Below are positions 40,367 through 50,990 of a stretch of 64,000 bases of DNA, piece after piece (position 1 is the stretch's first letter; every line of letters starts with the position of its first letter). This DNA is from Tetramitus jugosus (taxonomy: Eukaryota > Heterolobosea > Eutetramitea > Acrasida > Vahlkampfiidae): positions 62,001 to 126,000 of the forward strand of contig OW569348.1 in NCBI GenBank assembly GCA_937625935.1, read 5' to 3'. The notes beneath the pieces were generated by a model that saw only the letters and a list, made by a program, of their open reading frames with translations, searched no databases and was not told the origin of the DNA. The position numbers were made by a program, and so were the translations under genes.

Positions 40367-42223
40367 TCAGTGAGTTGAATGAACCTTCAGTAAATGAGCT
40401 TCAGTTGTCAGGACCCATTCATTGAGAGGGTAAGGTTGCTTGTCAGTAAAAAGCAAGTATAAATATTTTAGAGTTTCTGCCAAGAAGAAACTTTGCATGC
40501 TATTGTTCTGTTCTGCAGTTTTAACGCTCTTCAAGCCGCTATATGCTGTTGGCGTCTTGCAATGCTTTTGGATCGCGGTGAAGATATGCCATCCTTGTTC
40601 TCGGTACATTTCGTCTTTTGTAACCTGATATAAAATAAATATTGATTCGATAGTCTCTGGACGAAGAAGATACTTTGGATCGAGTACCTCTAACCGATCC
40701 ACTTCGAATGAAACCGTGTCCGGACCTAGGTTTGAGGGTTGATCCTGGTACAAGTACACACATGTCTTCATCAATTCCTTTGCTAAATCCAACATATTTT
40801 CACGTGAAACAAGGTTTCTATCCTCCTTGGTCAAGTGTTTTGAATGAGCGTCAATTTCAGACTGTGCCAATTGTTGATATCCAAGTGCAAGCATTCCTGG
40901 CACAAAACAAGTCAAATGTTCAAACTTGTTATTTTTTCTATTGTTTTGGAGTTCGGCAGGAAATAGTAAGTACTTGTTTGTCTCTGGTATCTTCCACTTT
41001 GAAATCAAATGTTTCTGAATTCCAACCACACTGTCTAAATACAACCGTAAAAACTTGGGTTCCTTCTTATTGCTCAATAGATATTGCTTCAACAGATATT
41101 CATAAGTCGAGTCCGCTAGACCGCCCAGAGTAATATGGGTGTTGGAGGAGAACTCGGCTTGTGGACTCAACAGCACCGGATAGAGACCAATGAGACGATC
41201 AGGGTTCTTTGCATGTGCATCAACCACCACATTCAATGCATGATTTACCTTGTTCGCATACGTGGAATCTCCCGTCAAATGTGACAAGTGCTGAAACTCT
41301 AATTGAACACTTGCGACTTCACTCAGAATGAATCCATCACCCGTCCATCGGGCATTGGCAGCTTCTCCCGTTTTCAAATTGACTTCATGATACGGCAATT
41401 CAACAGTATTGTCGAACGCCATCAACAACCGATCTGCCAATTGCTTTGCCTTGTTCAACAGTACCTTGTTTCCACTGAGATCATATGCCGATAACAATCC
41501 ACCCAAATACCGTATCGTCGTCTCAAAGAAACTCACTTTTCGATCCATTTGATTCACATTCATGTGACGTTCAATGTGAACAACAGCCTTCTCAAAATCA
41601 GATTTTAGTCCCATCAGGTACATGGTGTCCAGGGAGTCGACCAGTGTAGCTCCCATGGCACCCCAACTGTCATTGGTTTCATTGGTAATGGGCCGTACTT
41701 CATCATGACCATATGCATACTTTTCATAACCAGTCCATGCGTGCTTGAATGCCTGTTTGACTTGATTTCTCTTTGATTCCAATGATAACGATGAGAACAA
41801 TGATGATGATAATGATGATGGTACTTGTTGTTGTTCTTCTTTTTGTGGTACTTGTTCATTGAGAGATGCAGTAGTCTTGGAAGTAGTAGTAGATGGTGAT
41901 GGTGATGCAGATACTGATGATGATGATGATGATGAACCTGAACCATACATGGAATCATACGTTCGAAACAAAAGCACATAAAACACAATGACACAACAAA
42001 GAACGAACCAGTAGAGCCATGTGCCTGTTTTTGATGTTTGTGATGATTGTTTGGATTGTGGAGATGCTAGTGATAATGGTGATGACAATTGTTGTTGAAT
42101 CTTGGTCTTGTTTCGTTGTCTTCTCGTGTAATCATCTTCGATAAAGAGAGATCGTAAGCTAAAGGGACGATTTGCACTGGAGCTGTTGTTGGAGGAGCTC
42201 GACGGATTCGTCAGTGGTAGCAT
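40367..42223 (-). CDS. Class I alpha-1,2-mannosidase (GH47), type II membrane protein
   Basis: This is a 618-residue intronless protein with ATG 42221-42223. It has an N-terminal cytosolic tail, one membrane anchor (~69-87, WLYWFVLCCVIVFYVLLF), a Ser-rich stem, then a GH47 catalytic domain from ~155. Landmarks are NDSWGAMGATLVDSLDTMYL, SFFETTIRYLGGLLSAYDL, ANARWTGDGFILSEVASVQL, GGLADSTYEYLLKQYL, LRPETIESIFILYQVT and QSFFLAETLKYLYLLF. It trims alpha-1,2-mannose from N-glycans in ER or Golgi; which type (ER Man I or Golgi) cannot be decided. It shares a 161-bp divergent promoter with the gene at 42385. Confidence 0.93.
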   Translation of the reverse strand: MLPLTNPSSSSNNSSSANRPFSLRSLFIEDDYTRRQRNKTKIQQQLSSPLSLASPQSKQSSQTSKTGTWLYWFVLCCVIVFYVLLFRTYDSMYGSGSSSSSSSVSASPSPSTTTSKTTASLNEQVPQKEEQQQVPSSLSSSLFSSLSLESKRNQVKQAFKHAWTGYEKYAYGHDEVRPITNETNDSWGAMGATLVDSLDTMYLMGLKSDFEKAVVHIERHMNVNQMDRKVSFFETTIRYLGGLLSAYDLSGNKVLLNKAKQLADRLLMAFDNTVELPYHEVNLKTGEAANARWTGDGFILSEVASVQLEFQHLSHLTGDSTYANKVNHALNVVVDAHAKNPDRLIGLYPVLLSPQAEFSSNTHITLGGLADSTYEYLLKQYLLSNKKEPKFLRLYLDSVVGIQKHLISKWKIPETNKYLLFPAELQNNRKNNKFEHLTCFVPGMLALGYQQLAQSEIDAHSKHLTKEDRNLVSRENMLDLAKELMKTCVYLYQDQPSNLGPDTVSFEVDRLEVLDPKYLLRPETIESIFILYQVTKDEMYREQGWHIFTAIQKHCKTPTAYSGLKSVKTAEQNNSMQSFFLAETLKYLYLLFTDKQPYPLNEWVLTTEAHLLKVHSTH

Positions 42224-42323
42224 GCTTGTCGTTTGGTTGAGATTGTTTCACGATTGTGCAAAAAATTAACTTGGCAAAAAGCAGATCAGGAAAACGTGTT
42301 CCTGACCTCTTTGGAACCCTTCA

Positions 42324-42333
42324 TTTTGGCGCG
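42324..42333. promoter_or_regulatory. E2F-like element TTTTGGCGCG in a divergent promoter
   Basis: The site matches the E2F/DP consensus TTTSSCGC exactly. It lies in the 161-bp spacer between the GH47 start (42223) and the next start (42385). A 7-bp inverted repeat (TCAGGAA 42286-42292, TTCCTGA 42299-42305) lies beside it. Confidence 0.45.
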
Positions 42334-42384
42334 TTAAAATCAGGAGGAGAATTTACGGCAGAAGCTCAAAGTTCGACAAAAGAA

Positions 42385-44005
42385 ATGAGTAAAAATCAGG
42401 CACATGGTAACAATCCTTCCTGGAGTAAGCACGCCCTGGAGGGTGATGGGAACTTGACTAACTTGTTTCATTACTTGTTCAAGAAGAATAAGAATCTCGA
42501 GAGTTGCCCGGTTCGAATTCCTGATACCATAGTGTACGAGCACAATTTTCCCACTGGGTGGTTCTATTTTAGAGACAAGGAGTTGAGAAAGAAAACTGGT
42601 AGAGAGCTGGAAACAAAAACGATAATGGACGAATTCTCAAAGAATGAAGAGAAGAGTCATGGGATAGTTGCAACATTCTTGTCCATGTGTGAAGATGTAG
42701 AGACTGGTGAATTAGTCAATACTATTGAATTCTTGGATCAGGAGGGGTTGGACGAATTCTTGTTCAAGAGGAAGAAGAGAGAGAAGGGGATTTTACAAAA
42801 GTTTATCACTCCAAAGGGAATCCATAACTGTAAGTACTATCATCATTTGCTGAACTACTACTATTTAAACCGAAGATACGAACTGAGTGTGATATGTTGC
42901 AATAGTTACCATACAGGCAATCTGGTCTCCTAATGTTATTCTAACTGAGAGAAGATTGAACATTCATAAGCTGACCGACCGAAAGAATTTCAATAGTTTT
43001 GAAAGAGGAGTCACGTATGAGGGACCAAGTCATTATAGTCAAGAGAGTTTATGCTCTCCCCATTTAGAGAAGGACATTAAGAAAATTTGTGATCAAATTG
43101 CTTCTCACTTTTACAACGTAGAGCACAAACATATTACGAGAATGGTCTTGTATTTTAAAGTGGATGTTCAAAGTACACTGTGGTTGCAATGGGCCAGCTC
43201 CATACGAATCGCTTCTGGGACTGAGAAACCTCTGGAACTTTCTCCAAAATTTACCAAGCCCCACGATGATAGTGGAGAGAAGACGATGCAAGAGGTGGAA
43301 CGTTTAGACGAACAGATAGAAGCAATCTCGCAATTAATGGTTTCGAAGAGTTTTCATGGCGGTATAGAACTAGGAAATGTCAATGCATCTCAAGATGCTC
43401 AACTAACGGCTAGAGCCATGGCTAGATTGGAACAGATTGCTAAGAATCGTGAGAATAATGGATCTTCACCCCTTCCTCAGCCTCGACCAAGAAGTCAACA
43501 TGATGTAACAGAAAACCATAGAGCAACCATCGAGGAGAATGAAGAATTTGTTTCCTCTCGAGAAGAAGTGGCAGAGTTATTAGATGATCTGTTGTACCAA
43601 GCATACAGTCACTTTTTACATCAGATAGATGCCCCATTCTACTTTAAACTTCCCCTTAAACTAAAAGAAGCATTCACAGAAGATATTTTGATGAGTTTAA
43701 TGTCTCAACTCAACGCTCACAAAGATGAGGACTCGGAGGACCAGTATGCGATACCATTCGCGAAGAGTCTGAGTAAAATTCAGCATGAGTACAATCAATT
43801 TAAGGATTTAGTCTTGGATGAATTCATATATCAGTATGAACAGAGGGAATACGAAAAATCTATTGCACGAGTACCTAGTAAGGCAGGGCTAGTTGATGCC
43901 AAGAAGGAAATAAGCGGAGAAAGTGCAACTCCAGAAAAGTCTTTCCAACCAACCCCTGTTGCACAAGAAGATGACGATAAGGTCCTATTCGCAGAAGATG
44001 AATAA
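42385..44005 (+). CDS. Conserved-looking eukaryotic protein of unknown function
   Basis: Exons are 42385-42829 and 42906-44005 (intron 76 nt), giving 514 residues. Only the acceptor TAG at 42905 keeps frame, joining GIHN to FTIQAIWSPNV; the CAG at 42916 would lead to a stop. Recognisable folded blocks are TIVYEHNFPTGWFYFRDKEL, AIWSPNVILTERRLNIHKL, a VTYEGP motif, and ITRMVLYFKVDVQSTLWLQW followed by SSIRIA. The last looks like a widespread strand-helix signature in flagellate and oomycete hypothetical proteins, from memory only. Residues ~250-400 are linker and helix; the C-terminus is acidic. Function is unknown. Confidence 0.7.
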
Positions 44006-44440
44006 ACTTCGTGTTTCCGGTGTCACTGTTTGTTATCCGATGAATCTTGAGGAGGTCCAGTTTCAGGATTCTTTGTAAAAGATTCACATACAATCTTTTC
44101 TCCGTTCGACGATTTGATATGTTCTCTCATCGCGGTGCAAGGAACCTGAGAGCTGTTGTCGAGTGACAGGTCTCCTCTCAAAGAACAACAACAAACAACA
44201 AACGTGTAAGAGTTTTTCAAGAAGAGAACACCACAACCAAACACATCACTACTCCACATACACTCCAATCAAAGGTTTGTCGAGTGAAACCCGAGTCGGA
44301 ACAAATTTATCTGAAGAACTTACGTGCTGCTTTCTCAGCCAAGAAAAGAAGCTTTTGCGATCCGCTCCACAACAACAAACACCCTGCGAGCACACTATTT
44401 TTGACCAATACATATCTCTCTTCAAATCATCGAACACAAA
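44006..44440. other. Intergenic, 435 bp, upstream of M1 aminopeptidase
   Basis: A 78-codon minus-strand ATG ORF (44023-44259) is annotated separately. The rest is A/C-rich leader of the aminopeptidase mRNA. A GTAAGT-type donor on the minus strand near 44323 may be chance. Confidence 0.4.
44023..44259 (-). CDS. Possible small protein, 78 aa
   Basis: The ATG at 44257-44259 opens 78 codons ending at TGA 44023-44025. The C-terminal half (VPCTAMREHIKSSNGEKIVC, then ESFTKNPETGPPQDSSDNKQ) looks like genuine protein: non-repetitive, with a Cys pair 19 residues apart. The N-terminal half is Cys/Phe-rich and less convincing, and a spliced first exon is possible. It converges with the gene ending at 44005. 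No family is recognised. Confidence 0.35.
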   Translation of the reverse strand: MWSSDVFGCGVLFLKNSYTFVVCCCSLRGDLSLDNSSQVPCTAMREHIKSSNGEKIVCESFTKNPETGPPQDSSDNKQ

Positions 44441-47400
44441 ATGCCACTCGCTTCATCATCAGCACCTCCACCAGTGTCCATACCACCAACAGCAACAGCA
44501 ACAACCAAGATTCATTCAACACCAAGCAGCATGATCCATAATAGTATAGGAACAGATCCGCATCATCATCATCATCAAACAACAGCTGATGCGAGTCAAG
44601 ACGACGAAGATGAAGACAGTGTCATGTCATCCTGTGGATGCGGTTCTTCTCATCATCAAAGTCAAAAACCAGAGTACATGCTACCGGATCACATTACACC
44701 CTATCACTATGATCTCAGTATTTGTTGTGAACAAGTGTCTAGTACGAAAATGCAGTTGGATGAACAAGGTGAATGCACAACTTCATCATCAGAGTCATCA
44801 TCGAATGCATCAGAAGAGGAAGCCATCGAAGATGAGGATGAAGATGAAGCTGAAGAAGAAGAAGAAGAAAGCAGTAGTGTAGACAATGGTGGAAATTGTG
44901 GAATTATACAAGGTGTGGCCAACATTTATTGTCATGTGAATCGCATGACAGATCATGTCAAGTTACACGCTGTTGATCTCGAGATTTCAAAGTCAGAGTG
45001 TCATTTGATTCAAGCGGTGACTTCCTCACCACTTTCGTCTTCTCCTGCATCTGGACGGAATTTCACCTTGTCACCAATGTCATCATCATCGTCCTCGTCG
45101 TCCTCCCACCACCATCATAGTCACAATAACAATAGTCATTTATTGTCGGTGTCCTCTCCAGTGACACCGACGAGTCGATCCAGTAGAAGTTGGTTGCCCG
45201 GCAGTGGCAGTGAAGAAGATTATGATCATTTTGCATCTGGCTTATCCAATTGCATCCGTGGTCAATTGATTCAACCAATCGCAATCAAGGAGTTGACATT
45301 TGATAAGGAAAATCAGACAATGACTGTTCATTTCAATCAATGTGTGCCACATGGAAAAACACTGCTGTTGCACTTCCAGTACAAGACGTATATTCACAGT
45401 ACGAACTTTAGAGGAATCTATGCATGTAAATTTAAGAGGAGGAAGACTGATTCACAGCAGCAGCAACCACAGTCAAACAACAACAACAACAACAATGATA
45501 ATGCTAACAACAACCATCACAGTAATCACAGTGATTTTGATCATGATGTGTTGGCACAGGACGCTCAAAGCAGAGCGCAGCAACAACAGGAAGAGACAGT
45601 CAATGGATTCGTGACGCATTTCGAACCATGTGATGCCAGACGAGCATTCCCGTGCTTTGATGAACCTGCTACGAAAGCAACGTTTCAATTGCAGCTCATT
45701 GTTCCATCTCATCTCGATGCCTTGTCCAACACACCCATGCTATTTCAAGATTATGTTCAAATCAAGTGTGCCAGCAATGGAAAAAACTTGAACATGAAGA
45801 GATTTACGTTTGATAAGACTCCAGTCATGAGTTGCTATCTGATTGCGTGGTTCGTGGGTCTGTTCGATTACATTGAAGATTTTGTGGAGTTGGATAACTC
45901 ATTGTCGGCTGACATGATGGCAACTACGCCTGAATCTCCAATGTTCAGCACAGACAAGAGCAAAAAGGTGCGAAGGTTGCCAATTCGTGTCTACACACCG
46001 GTAGGCATGGCAGAACAGGGCCGATTTGCTCTCAAGGTGGCCATGGACGCCGTGAAGCTCTACTCTGAAAAGTTTAATTCACCATTCTGTATGCCAAAGC
46101 TCGATCTTGTCAGTGTCTCCATTTTGGATGCTCTGGCAATGGAGAACTTTGGTCTGCTCGTGTTTAGAGAAAAGTACTTGCTGGTGAACGAGAGGACTCC
46201 TATTCGATTGAAGCAGCGTATTGCTCGTTTGATTTGTCACGAGATTGGTCATCAATGGTTTGGTAATTTGGTGTCTATTCTGTGGTGGAAGTATCTGTGG
46301 CTCAAGGAGGGTTTCGCTCGCTTTCTAGAGTATGCTCTTGTCACAACGTTTTATCCTCATTGGAACTATTGGACTCATTTTGCCAGTGACATTTACGTTC
46401 GGGCGCTTGAGATGGATGAGGAAAGTTACACACATCCTGTGGAGTGTCTCGTCACGAATGCCTCTGAAATTCAAACAATTTTTGATTCCATCAGTTACGG
46501 CAAAGGGGCTTCCATCTTCAGAATGCTGATTCACTTTATTGGTGAAGATATCATGTGGAAGGGATTGGAACACTTCCTTCACACGCACCAATACGGTCAC
46601 GCTCAAACTGAAGACTTATGGAACTCTTTCTCTCACGTATCAAAGTTGGATATTACGGATCTGATGGACAGTTGGGTCAAGTTCTCTGGTCACCCCGTAG
46701 TTGTGGTTTCAGAGATGCAGGAGGATGGATCAGAGTCAACGAACCGCTTCCGAATTCAACAATATCTCTGCTCGAAGAATGGTACTAGTGAGATCAAGGA
46801 TACAAAAGTTGTAGATGAGAATACGGGTCACTGCGAGTACAATATACCGATTCGAATCAAGGGCAACAATGACAACCGTGTTCATTCTGTCATTATGAAG
46901 AAATCGATGGTGATACTTGAGCTGCCATTTGAAATGCAACTCGAGAAACCTAGTTCCTGGATTAAGTTTAACTATGGTCACACAGGTTTCTACAGAGTCA
47001 ATTATTCTGCACGTTTATGGAAGAAGTTGGCAGATGCCGTTCAAAGAAATGAGCTATCAGTGGATGATTCACTGGGACTCTTGCTAGATGCATTTGCTCT
47101 GATTCGTTATCCCATTGGACATGATGCACACTTGTCAATTGATACTCTGTTCTATCTGTTGATGTCGTTCAGGTCTTGCGCCGACTACCAAATATGGTTG
47201 TACATTACTCAACAGCTTCAATCATTGTTGCCACTGATGAATGAGCAGGGATATATTCAGTCCATGAAGTCATTCGTCTGTGATTTGTACAGAGATGTGA
47301 GTCAAAGATTGAAGTTGTTCGACGCAAATAACTATTCAATCGAATTCTTGGAACACAAGAAGAATCACAAGGATTCGGGTGAAGGTGTGGATGAGGAGTT

Positions 47401-48172
47401 GTCAGGTGATTATCTTCGCAGTTTAATCATCAACTTGCTGTCTGTTTGTGATCACCAATCGACAATCGCTTTGTGTTTGCATCACTTCACTCACCACATT
47501 CAGCCATTGCAGGAGCACACAGATCATAACTTATTGGTTGAATTGAAAAAGTTCAATTTTGATAATTTTATAACTTCGTTGGGTGTAGCTGTTCGACAAG
47601 GTTCAAAACCAGAGTACGAACTTGCACGCAGGCTGTTCCATGTCACCAAACCGGATTCGGAGCTACAAAAGCAATGCTTCAAAGTGTTATGGGAAACAAG
47701 AGAACGCGATCTGATCCAACAAACGATTCACTTATTATTCAACCATTCAGATATGGTTGATGAATATGTGTACAGTGTTGGTTGTCTCATGGCGCGTAAT
47801 GAAGCTGCAAGAACTGAAGTTTGGCAAGAAATTATCGATATTGCTAAACGTGAAGTAGCGAGATATCGTCAAGGCGTACAGATATCTCCATTGGCCAAAG
47901 ATCAAAATTCAATTCGAACAAGTCGTCATCCAATGTTCTATCCTATGACTGTCACTTTGCTGTCGAACCTCAAGTTTAACTGCGGCAACTTACAATTCCT
48001 GCAAGTTCAACTCATCACCGAAATTGACATTCTCAGACATTTCATTAATGAGAAGGGACTTACGGCCATGCTGCAAACAGTTCACCAGAATTGCAAGTGG
48101 GTCTACGAGAATACTGTCATTGTATCGAACTACCTTAGTTCGCTCACTCAACCCATACAGTATGCAGCATAA
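44441..48172 (+). CDS. M1-family zinc aminopeptidase with large low-complexity insertions
   Basis: This is a 1243-residue intronless protein with ATG 44441. The zinc site is complete: HEIGH at 600-604, with the third ligand Glu623 in WLKEGFA, 18 residues after His604. The substrate motif normally GAMEN reads LAMEN (565-569), Gly replaced by Leu. [13 protein letters not shown] helix with the catalytic Tyr is present. The C-terminal ERAP1-like helical domain runs from ~790. Residues 1-70 and long Ser/Glu/His/Asn inserts (~115-150, ~195-250, ~335-390) break the N-terminal beta domain. No signal or membrane segment is seen, so it is probably cytosolic, like puromycin-sensitive aminopeptidase. Confidence 0.9.
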   Translation: MPLASSSAPPPVSIPPTATATTKIHSTPSSMIHNSIGTDPHHHHHQTTADASQDDEDEDSVMSSCGCGSSHHQSQKPEYMLPDHITPYHYDLSICCEQVSSTKMQLDEQGECTTSSSESSSNASEEEAIEDEDEDEAEEEEEESSSVDNGGNCGIIQGVANIYCHVNRMTDHVKLHAVDLEISKSECHLIQAVTSSPLSSSPASGRNFTLSPMSSSSSSSSSHHHHSHNNNSHLLSVSSPVTPTSRSSRSWLPGSGSEEDYDHFASGLSNCIRGQLIQPIAIKELTFDKENQTMTVHFNQCVPHGKTLLLHFQYKTYIHSTNFRGIYACKFKRRKTDSQQQQPQSNNNNNNNDNANNNHHSNHSDFDHDVLAQDAQSRAQQQQEETVNGFVTHFEPCDARRAFPCFDEPATKATFQLQLIVPSHLDALSNTPMLFQDYVQIKCASNGKNLNMKRFTFDKTPVMSCYLIAWFVGLFDYIEDFVELDNSLSADMMATTPESPMFSTDKSKKVRRLPIRVYTPVGMAEQGRFALKVAMDAVKLYSEKFNSPFCMPKLDLVSVSILDALAMENFGLLVFREKYLLVNERTPIRLKQRIARLICHEIGHQWFGNLVSILWWKYLWLKEGFARFLEYALVTTFYPHWNYWTHFASDIYVRALEMDEESYTHPVECLVTNASEIQTIFDSISYGKGASIFRMLIHFIGEDIMWKGLEHFLHTHQYGHAQTEDLWNSFSHVSKLDITDLMDSWVKFSGHPVVVVSEMQEDGSESTNRFRIQQYLCSKNGTSEIKDTKVVDENTGHCEYNIPIRIKGNNDNRVHSVIMKKSMVILELPFEMQLEKPSSWIKFNYGHTGFYRVNYSARLWKKLADAVQRNELSVDDSLGLLLDAFALIRYPIGHDAHLSIDTLFYLLMSFRSCADYQIWLYITQQLQSLLPLMNEQGYIQSMKSFVCDLYRDVSQRLKLFDANNYSIEFLEHKKNHKDSGEGVDEELSGDYLRSLIINLLSVCDHQSTIALCLHHFTHHIQPLQEHTDHNLLVELKKFNFDNFITSLGVAVRQGSKPEYELARRLFHVTKPDSELQKQCFKVLWETRERDLIQQTIHLLFNHSDMVDEYVYSVGCLMARNEAARTEVWQEIIDIAKREVARYRQGVQISPLAKDQNSIRTSRHPMFYPMTVTLLSNLKFNCGNLQFLQVQLITEIDILRHFINEKGLTAMLQTVHQNCKWVYENTVIVSNYLSSLTQPIQYAA

Positions 48173-48204
48173 ATAAACTCCAATTAATTTGTACTTGGTT
48201 GCAT

Positions 48205-50755
48205 TTATTTGCCCATGGGCAGAGGAACGGTAACATGCTTTCGGTAACCTTCTGAATTACTAATAACAGCCCACTCCAGTCTGAATACACTCCAGCTGCA
48301 TCTTCTCATTAATTCAATACTTCCAAATATAATTTTCAAAAAGTCTTTTCGCTCTTCGAAGAATGTACTGATTGTTCCAGCCCATGCGAAACGTGCCACA
48401 AAGTTCACAACTGAGACTATCAAATACACGTAATTTGCAAAGAATCTTCGGTCTCGCAATCTTGGCTTAAATGTGTTCTTCCATGAAATCTTTTGTTTCT
48501 TCTTTCTCTTCGTCGAAGTTTTCTTGTTTGCAATGTTTGGATAGGTGATTGGTTGAGTTATCTCAACAGCCGAATTCGGAGAGTTGTCAGATGAACTGTT
48601 CGTTGATAAAAGTCGAGATGTTTCGGTTGCTTCCAATGACGAGCCCGTGGTCTTGACACTTTCAGTAGCTTGACTCTTGGACTTGGAGGGTCTTCCATAA
48701 TTTAGCAATCCCCAATCCATTTGAATGTCCCATGAATAGGAGAAAAGAGTAGAGAAGACAACTGCCACTAACCAAATCCATCGAATAGGACCCCACGCCT
48801 TCTCCTCCTCCAAATTCACATGCAAAGTATTGAGAATAATCACGGTGATTGCACTCGCGTACTTCAATGCGTTCATCAAATGAGAGGTAACACGAGTTTC
48901 ATAATACTTCTTCAAACATTGACCCAATCGCCATGCATACGGCAAAAATGTCAAGCAAGGACCAGCATATCGATTAATCTTGTGACACTTGTTGTTGTTA
49001 TCGTATGGATTGTTGAACCAGGTGTTGGAGAAGAAGAAGCAGAACATGTACATTGTGTCCGTTATAGGAATGACCATACTTGTGAGAATATCAGCCACAA
49101 AGCACTCACGAAAATCAGCACGTCCAAACGGTGTCAACAACAAATTTCCCATCACTTTCAGCAAAGTGAGTCGAGAATTCAAATGGAATGCATGGAATGG
49201 GAAAAGAACTATGAGAATCAATGTGAGAGCAAGAGCCAGAGGATAGTACTTGGCATCAATCGGTATCAGATTGATACTTCCTTTTGCAGCACCCAGATAC
49301 AAGAAGAAATAAAACACCCAGATCACAGTTAAAACAGAAGCAGTCTAAAAGGTTCCATTCGTGTGAATAATTCAAGCTTCACTTGACTAACATGTACTTC
49401 AACAAAAGCATATATACATAAATACAAATAAAAACACGTACCTTAAACATTCGAATGTGGTTCAAACTCGTTGTCGGATCGAACTCAAAAATAAATACGT
49501 GATTGATCCGCCTACGACGGAAGATGTACAGATTGACTCCCCAGAGCCAAGTGTACAGAATGTAGAGCAATGTACCTCTAAACACTGGGAACACTGCAAA
49601 GAATCCTTGGATACTAGTTGTGGCAGGACTCTTCAACCACATGACAATAATCATAACAACAATGGGCACGATGACTCCCACTGTAAATGCAAACTTGAAC
49701 GTGTCACTGTGGCTGTGCTTGTCATGTGGTTCACGCAATTGACTCATGGCAGCCTGATGGTCATTTGCACTAAACACCAGAGCATAGAGATTCTCAGTGC
49801 TCTCCATCAACTCTTTCACAAGTGAACTATCACAGAACAGAGGAGCAGAACAAAACTCATCATGCAACACATTGTACAGTGATGATCCCACAGGTAAATA
49901 GGTTTCCATCACAGATGCAGTGTCCAACACAGGTATGCACTCTGAAAACTTGCGAACAATGTGACTAATGGCCAATCGATTCACATGCAAAAACGAATAC
50001 AGAAACTCACTACAACAACAATACACACAATATAAAATCACATGTATCATAAACACACACACATATTGTTTTGTCAACAAAGTCCATTCAACAATCAACA
50101 AACATATACATCAATTGAAGTAAATCATATCATATCCATACAGTCTTCGATAGAGTGCAACCATGTCATTCTCCAGTGCATTTCTCGCTCTACTCTTCAA
50201 CTCTCGCTTCATTTGCCAATTCTCCTCTCTTGCTCTATGCTCCAATTGTTTCAACACTTGTTCATTCTCCAATATACTCTCATTGTAGAAATCGTGAACT
50301 GTTTGAACATCGCTGTACAACATGTCAAAGAATGTTTGTGCACATTGATGAATCTCCCAATAGTCACTATCATCATCACCTATAGTCGTAACTGCAGTTA
50401 TACTAGTCGTAGGAACAGTCACAATAGTACTTGATTGCTCTTGTTGTTGTTGTTGTTGTTGTTGAGAAAAGTGAAGTGATTTGATCATGTTCAATAAATC
50501 AACAAGGATACGTTGAACAGCATCATCGTTCAGAGAAGAATGATTCATGACTTCATTTTCATTGCCATATAGCATGTTGTTGTTGTTGTTGTTAACATGA
50601 TGATTGTCCACATGATGAGAATGTGTTCTGGAGGCATTCACGAGCAATTGTTTGAGAGATTGCACTTGTTTTCGCAATTCCTTGTACGACACATAGTAAT
50701 CCTTCCATTTTGGTTTCAAAGAGGAATGATAATCAAAATATTGAGAAAATGTCAT
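48205..50755 (-). CDS. XPR1: SPX-EXS phosphate exporter, XPR1/SYG1 family
   Basis: There are three exons: 50755-50142, 50009-49442 and 49344-48205 (introns 132 and 97 nt), giving 773 residues. The SPX domain starts at residue 1 (WKDYYVSYKELRKQVQSL) and continues across intron 1 (VALYRRL joined to EFLYSFLHVNRLAIS). It contains Asn and Gln runs. Several membrane helices follow, then the EXS core: NRYAGPCLTFLPYAWRLGQC, HLMNALKYASAITVIILN and WDIQMDWGLL. XPR1/SYG1 export inorganic phosphate when SPX senses inositol pyrophosphates. The stop lies inside AATAAA and 32 bp from the aminopeptidase stop. Confidence 0.9.
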
Positions 50756-50903
50756 TTTCCAATCAGAATAAGTCTGTCAGACACCCTTACACGTTTAACT
50801 AGAGAGACACGTTGGAATACAACAACCGTTATATGTTGTGATGATGAGGGGCAGCAGATGAAAAGATGGCTTCGGGTGACAGAAGTGTTGCGTGTTTTTT
50901 CAG

Positions 50904-50913
50904 TTTTGGCGCG
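50904..50913. promoter_or_regulatory. E2F-like element TTTTGGCGCG in a divergent promoter
   Basis: The same decamer as at 42324-42333. It lies between XPR1 (start 50755, minus) and the lectin-like gene (start 50991, plus), 78 bp upstream of the latter ATG. Confidence 0.45.
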
Positions 50914-50990
50914 GCGATGAAACAGCGGAATAATATCCAATCGGGAGATTGAGATATTTACGGTATATCTTACGTGTGGAAGAAAATAAA

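Noticed and set aside
42256-42384. Extension of the 42385 gene to a GTG at 42256
   Set aside because: It needs a non-ATG start and would cover the E2F-like promoter element.
44589-45712. Extra frames on both strands in the aminopeptidase N-terminus
   Set aside because: They arise from low-complexity Glu/Ser/Asn repeats and lack any family signature.
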